From contig JACKCC010000032.1 of assembly GCA_020634245.1 (NCBI GenBank), positions 1-34,873 of the forward strand: a stretch of 34,873 nucleotides of DNA, read 5' to 3'. The notes beneath the pieces were generated by a model that saw only the letters and a program-made list of their open reading frames with translations, was not told the DNA's origin and did not search any database. The position numbers and the translations under genes were made by a program. Position 1 is the first letter of the stretch. Each line of letters starts with the position of its first letter. Source of the DNA: Ardenticatenaceae bacterium. GTDB lineage: Bacteria > Chloroflexota > Anaerolineae > Promineifilales > Promineifilaceae. This document shows, piece after piece, positions 30,661 to 34,873 of the stretch.

Positions 30661-32034
30661 ATGAAAAAAACAATTTACACCCTTTTTTTGTTATTAGTAG
30701 TGGCTCTATTTATTGTTGGCTGCGGTGGCTCCGAAACGGTCGCGCCAACCCAAGAGCCTTCCACCGCATCTGAACCGGCCGCTGCAGAAGCACCCACCGC
30801 CGAAGCGCCAGCACAGGAAAGCGTAACGATTACCTACATGGCCAGCCAGGGCTGGATTAAAGATGCAGAGCTGGAACTGGCCCAGAAATTTGAAGATGAA
30901 ACTGGTATTCACGTCGACTACCAGATTCTGCCGGCCGACCAATATTTCAACGTACTCACCACCAAACTGAATTCCGGCGAGGCCACCGACATTTTTGGCG
31001 GCCAGAGCGGACAAACCGATCTGAAAGTTCTCTACAATGTTGAAGAAAATGCGGTTGATTTGACCGATCAAGAATGGACCCAGCGTATGGATCCGTTGTC
31101 CCTGGAAATGGTCAGTCTGAACGGCCGTGTCTACGGCGCGGAAATCTGGGACATCGTGGCTTCCAACTATTTCATCATGGTCTACAACAAAAATATCTTC
31201 GCCGACCTCGGCCTTACTGTTCCAGGATCCTACGCAGAGTTCAAAGCTGCCTGCCAGACAATCATGGATAGTGGCAAAGGCATCGCTCCCGTCTACGAAC
31301 CCATGTCTGATGGCTGGCACCACGTCCTGTGGTTCCCCATGATTGGCCCCCGGTTTGAAGAAGTAAATCCCGGCCTGGCCAATGAATTGAATGCCAACAA
31401 AGTCAAATTCGCTGACGTACCCATCATGGCCGAAGCATTGACCCAGATGCAAGAGCTGTATGACATGGGCTGCTTTGGCGACAACGCTTTGTCCGACGCT
31501 GTTGCTGATACCAATGCCAAACTCGCCAACGGCGAATATGCCATGTCGCTGACGACACTCACCGCCCCAGTAGCGATCGAATCGGAATATGGCGTAACGG
31601 TGGATACTTTTGGGTTCTTCCCCATTCCTTTAGTTGACAACCAACTGTCACCTGCCCATCCGGCCGGCCCCAGCAAATTCATCTATTCCGGATCACAGCA
31701 CATCGACGAAGCCAAGCAATACTTGGCCTTCCTGATGGCCCCGGAAAACCTGCAATATTTGTTGGACAACACAGACGATTTCGCCGATCTCAATTTCTCC
31801 GGCCTCCAGGCGAAGTGGACGCCCGAACAACAAGAATATCTGGATGCCTATCCGGCAAAAACGATTGTGTATCAAGACGTTGTCAATTACGTCAATCCGC
31901 AGTGGATGGATATTGGCAAGGATATGGTAGCTATGTTCACAGGTACCATGGATGCTGAAGGTGCACTCTCCAGCATCGATCAACGCCGCGCCGATATGGC
32001 AACGGCCGCTTCTGATCCTGCCTGGGCACAGTAA
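30661..32034 (+). CDS. family 1 extracellular sugar-binding lipoprotein (CUT1 ABC transporter)
   Basis: A 457-residue binding lipoprotein. Signal peptide MKKTIYTLF with hydrophobic core, lipobox IVGC with Cys21, and a Pro/Ala/Glu/Thr-rich linker (about 25-50). The SBP_bac_1 domain follows, with typical NVLTTKLNSGEATDIF, a YNKNIF strand and VPGSYAEF. It should bind a mono- or oligosaccharide outside the membrane and deliver it to the two permeases encoded next. ATG 30661 has GGAGG 10 bases upstream; an in-frame GTG at 30658 is an equally spaced alternative adding one residue. Transcription probably starts from the LacI-controlled promoter near 30465. The sugar is unknown. Confidence 0.92.
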   Translation: MKKTIYTLFLLLVVALFIVGCGGSETVAPTQEPSTASEPAAAEAPTAEAPAQESVTITYMASQGWIKDAELELAQKFEDETGIHVDYQILPADQYFNVLTTKLNSGEATDIFGGQSGQTDLKVLYNVEENAVDLTDQEWTQRMDPLSLEMVSLNGRVYGAEIWDIVASNYFIMVYNKNIFADLGLTVPGSYAEFKAACQTIMDSGKGIAPVYEPMSDGWHHVLWFPMIGPRFEEVNPGLANELNANKVKFADVPIMAEALTQMQELYDMGCFGDNALSDAVADTNAKLANGEYAMSLTTLTAPVAIESEYGVTVDTFGFFPIPLVDNQLSPAHPAGPSKFIYSGSQHIDEAKQYLAFLMAPENLQYLLDNTDDFADLNFSGLQAKWTPEQQEYLDAYPAKTIVYQDVVNYVNPQWMDIGKDMVAMFTGTMDAEGALSSIDQRRADMATAASDPAWAQ

Positions 32035-32054
32035 ATCTCCTCTCCTTTTTTAAA

Positions 32055-32085
32055 GAGTAGGAGCAGGACATGTCTGCTCCTACTC
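32055..32085 (+). terminator. hairpin between binding-protein and permease genes (attenuator or stabiliser)
   Basis: GAGTAGGAGCAG (32055-32066) pairs perfectly with CTGCTCCTACTC (32074-32085) around a 7-base loop, 20 bases after the stop codon. No T-tract follows, so it is more likely an mRNA-stabilising or processing hairpin than a full terminator. The position parallels the attenuator at 15538. Confidence 0.5.
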
Positions 32086-32143
32086 TCAAAAATATGTTCG
32101 CTGGTGAAACGGTGGCTTCACCCTGGAAGTTGCGAGGCAAGTC

Positions 32144-33016
32144 ATGAAAAGTAGGACTTATCCATTTTACTTCGTCATCGCCGCGTTAGTTTTGTATAGT
32201 CTGTTTTTTGTCATTCCCAGCATTATGGGCTTTTATTACGCTTTCACCGATTGGAACAGCTATACAACCGAAATCAATTGGATCGGCTGGAAAAACTTCG
32301 AGACAATCTTCTCATCGGGCCAGGGCTATCTGAATTTCATTAAAAACACAGTCGTTTTTACGATAGTCACAATTTTGTTGAAAACCGTGCTTGCTTTGGG
32401 GCTGGCCGTTCTTCTGACAGAAGGCGTGCGCCGCATGGCCAATGTTTACCGGGCGATTATGTATTTACCGGCCGTCTTGCCCGTTTTGGTGATCAGCCTG
32501 ATTTTCAAATCCATTTTGAATCCGGCTACCGGCCTGTTGAATACGTCGCTGCGGGCTGTCGGCCTGGATTTTTTGGCGCAAAAGTGGTTGGTGGATATTC
32601 ATTGGGCGCTGCCTTCGGTGATTGGTGTGGACACCTGGCGCGGTGTGGGCTACATCATGGTCATCTTAATTGCCGGTCTTCATGCCATTCCCAAAGATTA
32701 TTATGAAGCAGCAGCAATTGATGGGGCCAGTCGGTGGCAGTCGTTTTTGCATATTACGATCCCTTTGTTGATGCCCGTGCTAACGGTGACAACTGTATTG
32801 AACCTGCTCTATGGCCTGAAAGTGTTTGACATCGTTTTTGTTTTAACGAACGGCGGGCCGGGGCGGGCAACAGACACGGTTTACACGGCTATTTTCCAGG
32901 ATTTCTCTAAAGGCCGTTATGGCGTGGCGACGGCGCTTTCATCGCTGCTATTTCTGGTCATGATTGCCCTAGGCTATCTGGTAATTCGTTTTATGCATCG
33001 GGAAGAGGTAGAGTGA
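32144..33016 (+). CDS. CUT1 sugar ABC transporter permease (MalF/UgpA-like)
   Basis: A 290-residue permease with six predicted membrane helices. The EAA coupling loop YYEAAAIDGASRWQSFLHITIPLLMPVL begins near residue 186, and the end ...VIRFMHREEVE is typical of MalF-like subunits without the long periplasmic loop. ATG 32144 has GCGAGG 6 bases upstream. It pairs with the next gene's product. The 3-base gap to that gene shows tight coupling. Confidence 0.92.
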   Translation: MKSRTYPFYFVIAALVLYSLFFVIPSIMGFYYAFTDWNSYTTEINWIGWKNFETIFSSGQGYLNFIKNTVVFTIVTILLKTVLALGLAVLLTEGVRRMANVYRAIMYLPAVLPVLVISLIFKSILNPATGLLNTSLRAVGLDFLAQKWLVDIHWALPSVIGVDTWRGVGYIMVILIAGLHAIPKDYYEAAAIDGASRWQSFLHITIPLLMPVLTVTTVLNLLYGLKVFDIVFVLTNGGPGRATDTVYTAIFQDFSKGRYGVATALSSLLFLVMIALGYLVIRFMHREEVE

Positions 33017-33019
33017 GTC

Positions 33020-33838
33020 ATGAACAAAAAATTTCGCGGGGTTTTCAATCATCTCCTGGCCATCATTGTTGGTTTGATTACATTTACGCCAATTTATCTG
33101 GTCTTTGTCAATTCGCTCAAGACCAAAGCTGAAGCCAGTTCGATGGGGGCTGCTTTGCCGACTGAATTGCAGTGGAGTAACTTCACCACGGTTATTGAAA
33201 AAGGGAAACTGATTGGCGCGTTTGGCAACAGCGTCTTATATGCCCTGGCGTCAACCCTTCTCGGTATCACGGTAGCTGCTTTAGCTGCCTACGTGCTTTC
33301 GCGCAATCGTAACCGCTTTAATCGTGTGGTTTACTTTTTCATTATTATGGGCATTGCCATGCCGACTAATTTTGTGACGTTGACCAAGGTGATGCAGGTC
33401 ACTCACCTCATCAATACCCAGTTAGGCATCATTTTCCTGTATGCCGCGTCGCAGATTCCTTTTACTGTCTTTCTGATTTACGCTTTTATCGAAACGCTGC
33501 CGCGTGAACTGGATGAAGCAGCGATTATTGACGGGTGCAGCCCGCTGCGCCTCTTTTTCTCGGTGATTTACCCGTTGCTGACGCCGGTATTGGTGACTTC
33601 GGCCGTGCTTAATTTCCTGGGTATCTGGAATGAGTTTCTCATGCCGCTGTATTATTTGAACAGCAGCAAATATTGGCCGATGACGTTGGCTGTTTATAAT
33701 TTCTTTGGCCAGTTCCAGGCCGACTGGAGCCTGGTGTCGGCGGATGTGGTGTTGACGATTTTGCCGGTCATCATCGTTTACGTGCTGGCGCAGCGCTTTA
33801 TTCTGTCGGGCATGGTGGCCGGGGCGGTGAAAAGCTAA
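33020..33838 (+). CDS. CUT1 sugar ABC transporter permease (MalG/UgpE-like)
   Basis: A 272-residue permease with six predicted helices and the EAA loop ELDEAAIIDGCSPLRLFFSVIYPLLTPVL from about residue 163. It has the usual MalG-type N-terminus (FTPIYLVFVNSLKTKAEA) and ends soon after the last helix. No MalK-type ATPase follows in the window; many Gram-positive and Chloroflexota sugar transporters share one ATPase encoded elsewhere. The ribosome site GAGGT lies 10 bases before ATG 33020. Confidence 0.92.
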   Translation: MNKKFRGVFNHLLAIIVGLITFTPIYLVFVNSLKTKAEASSMGAALPTELQWSNFTTVIEKGKLIGAFGNSVLYALASTLLGITVAALAAYVLSRNRNRFNRVVYFFIIMGIAMPTNFVTLTKVMQVTHLINTQLGIIFLYAASQIPFTVFLIYAFIETLPRELDEAAIIDGCSPLRLFFSVIYPLLTPVLVTSAVLNFLGIWNEFLMPLYYLNSSKYWPMTLAVYNFFGQFQADWSLVSADVVLTILPVIIVYVLAQRFILSGMVAGAVKS

Positions 33839-33874
33839 AGAAAATTCATTTATTCTTTTCCCAGGAGATGCATT

Positions 33875-34873
33875 ATGGCTGAATTGTGGAAAGAGAACTG
33901 GGCGGAATCGCGCCAACATTATCTGGATTGGTGGGCTAGGAAAGGGCTGGTTATCAGCATGTGGGAGCATATTGAGAAGGACGGGCCGCCGCATGAACCA
34001 GTGGAAGCGCCGCCACCAGCTAAAGATTTGGACCAATTTTGGTTTGATCCGGTGTGGCGTTCGGCTTATTTGCATTATTCTATGTCGCGCAGTTCTTTCA
34101 AGGCAGATATTTTGCCGGTGGCGAATACGCATCTAGGGCCGGGTTCGCTGGCGGCGATATTGGGGGCAGAAATGGACGGCCGTTCCGACACCATCTGGTA
34201 CCGACATTTGAAAGAAGACAGCGACATAATCGCTCTCGACGAAAACAATCGCTGGTGGAAACTGCATCTCGATTTGGTTAGTATGTGCAAGGAACATGCC
34301 CAGGGACATTACTTCGTGGGCTGCCCCGATTTGATTGAAGGAATGGACACGCTAGCTTCGCTGCGTGGTACGCAGCCGGTTCTAATGGACATCATTGATC
34401 GGCCCGAAGAATTAAAGCGCCAACTGCAAGCGGTGAATGATGTCTGGTTTGAGGTGTTCGATCGGATTTATGACATCATCAACGTCGATGGCGAGATGGC
34501 TTTTTGCTATTTCGCCATCTGGGGGCCGGGCAAGGTGGCCAAGCTGCAAAGCGACATTTCCATCATGATTTCACCGCGCGATTTTCGCAAATTCGTTTCG
34601 CCTTATATCCGCCAGCAGTGCCAGTGGCTGGATTATTCACTGTACCATCTGGATGGCGTCGGTGCGATGCGTCATGTGGATGCGCTGCTGGAGATCGAGG
34701 AACTGGATGCCATTCAATGGACGCCGGGCGTGGATCAGCCGCAGGGTGGTGATCCTTGCTGGTTTGACCTTTACAAACGTATTTTGGCCGGCGGCAAATC
34801 GGTGATGCCTTCTTTGGTAGAAGTGGACGAGTTACAGCCGCTGCTGGATGCAATTGGGCCAAACGGCGTAAAT
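33875..34873 (+). CDS. URO-D fold (uroporphyrinogen decarboxylase-like) protein, 3'-truncated
   Basis: An open frame of 333 codons from ATG 33875 (AGGAG 7 bases upstream) runs off the right edge without a stop. It begins MAELWKENWAESRQHYLDWW and contains GPGSLAAILGAE, FCYFAIWGPGKVAKLQSD, ISPRDFRKFVSPYIRQQC, YHLDGVGAMRHVDALLEI and LDAIQWTPG. This is the pattern I recall from uroporphyrinogen decarboxylase/corrinoid methyltransferase-like proteins encoded beside sugar transporters and glycosidases, not from haem synthesis. It follows the permease by only 36 bases and is very probably in the same operon. The catalytic role is unknown. Candidate functions are methyl transfer or a sugar-acid decarboxylation, neither of which is shown by the sequence. 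Confidence 0.75.
   Translation, partial: MAELWKENWAESRQHYLDWWARKGLVISMWEHIEKDGPPHEPVEAPPPAKDLDQFWFDPVWRSAYLHYSMSRSSFKADILPVANTHLGPGSLAAILGAEMDGRSDTIWYRHLKEDSDIIALDENNRWWKLHLDLVSMCKEHAQGHYFVGCPDLIEGMDTLASLRGTQPVLMDIIDRPEELKRQLQAVNDVWFEVFDRIYDIINVDGEMAFCYFAIWGPGKVAKLQSDISIMISPRDFRKFVSPYIRQQCQWLDYSLYHLDGVGAMRHVDALLEIEELDAIQWTPGVDQPQGGDPCWFDLYKRILAGGKSVMPSLVEVDELQPLLDAIGPNGVN

Larger units (their letters stand above)
155..34183. repeat. highly iterated palindrome ACGGCCGT, about 41 dispersed copies
   Basis: The first copy seen is at 155-162 and the last at 34176-34183; these coordinates are the span of the family, not a continuous element. Most copies are inside genes, in all three frames (Asn/Asp-Gly-Arg, Thr-Ala-Val, Arg-Pro-Leu), often extended to AACGGCCGTT. 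Copies include 419, 482, 1114, 1644, 2063, 2480, 3271, 4286, 5053, 8202, 10114, 12042, 17212, 18932, 21516, 25360, 28279, 29167 and 31121. Confidence 0.85.

Noticed and set aside
30549..30773. Short plus-strand frame with a GGAGG upstream, possible leader peptide
   Set aside because: It overlaps the binding-protein signal peptide in another frame, has no family resemblance and no attenuation structure was seen.
30706..31452. Long antisense frame (248 codons) opposite the CUT1 binding protein
   Set aside because: It is a shadow of the lipoprotein gene with no ribosome site or family features.

Overview
The window looks like a chromosomal piece of a Chloroflexota bacterium, probably class Anaerolineae. 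This is an inference. It rests on two very large MalT/LAL-type LuxR regulators in tandem, extracytoplasmic binding lipoproteins with Glu/Ala/Pro-rich linkers, an F420-type (Ddn-like) oxidoreductase, and many short palindromic intergenic repeats. No rRNA, tRNA, CRISPR array or transposase gene was seen.

Region 1 (1-5330, plus strand) is a compact set of six genes, most of them overlapping or nearly touching: a CCG-domain iron-sulfur protein (cut by the window edge), a small two-CxxC redox protein, a SAM methyltransferase, a C_GCAxxG_C_C protein, a radical SAM protein and a PaaK-like adenylate-forming ligase. From memory, this order matches the poorly understood Desulfovibrio DVU_1553-DVU_1558 type cluster (TrsM/TrsS and partners). 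It is the best candidate here for a biochemical system with no known product.

Region 2 (5443-7215, minus strand) is a four-gene operon: an 81-aa hypothetical, a CPBP membrane protease homologue, a 60-aa Cys-rich hypothetical and a Ddn-like nitroreductase. Region 3 (7424-13225, minus strand) holds two tandem LAL regulators, the first ending in a clear terminator.

Region 4 (13532-27972, plus strand), divergent from the regulators, is an oligosaccharide uptake and breakdown locus. It has a family 5 binding lipoprotein, two Dpp/Opp-type permeases and two ATPases, then a ChbG/YdjC-like deacetylase, a GH3 beta-glucosidase, a GH2 beta-mannosidase and a second, badly broken GH3 copy. Together these suggest import and hydrolysis of beta-linked manno- or gluco-oligosaccharides. 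A hairpin between the binding protein and the permeases probably lowers transporter expression relative to the binding protein.

Region 5 (28089-30183) has an alpha/beta hydrolase, bracketed by two copies of a palindromic repeat, and an MFS transporter. Region 6 (30430-34873) is a second sugar transporter (CUT1 type: binding protein and two permeases, no ATPase) behind a sigma70-like promoter with a LacI-type operator, followed by a URO-D-fold protein that runs off the right edge.

Across the window the palindrome ACGGCCGT occurs about 41 times by eye (under one expected by chance), in all reading frames. This is a highly iterated palindrome like cyanobacterial HIP1.
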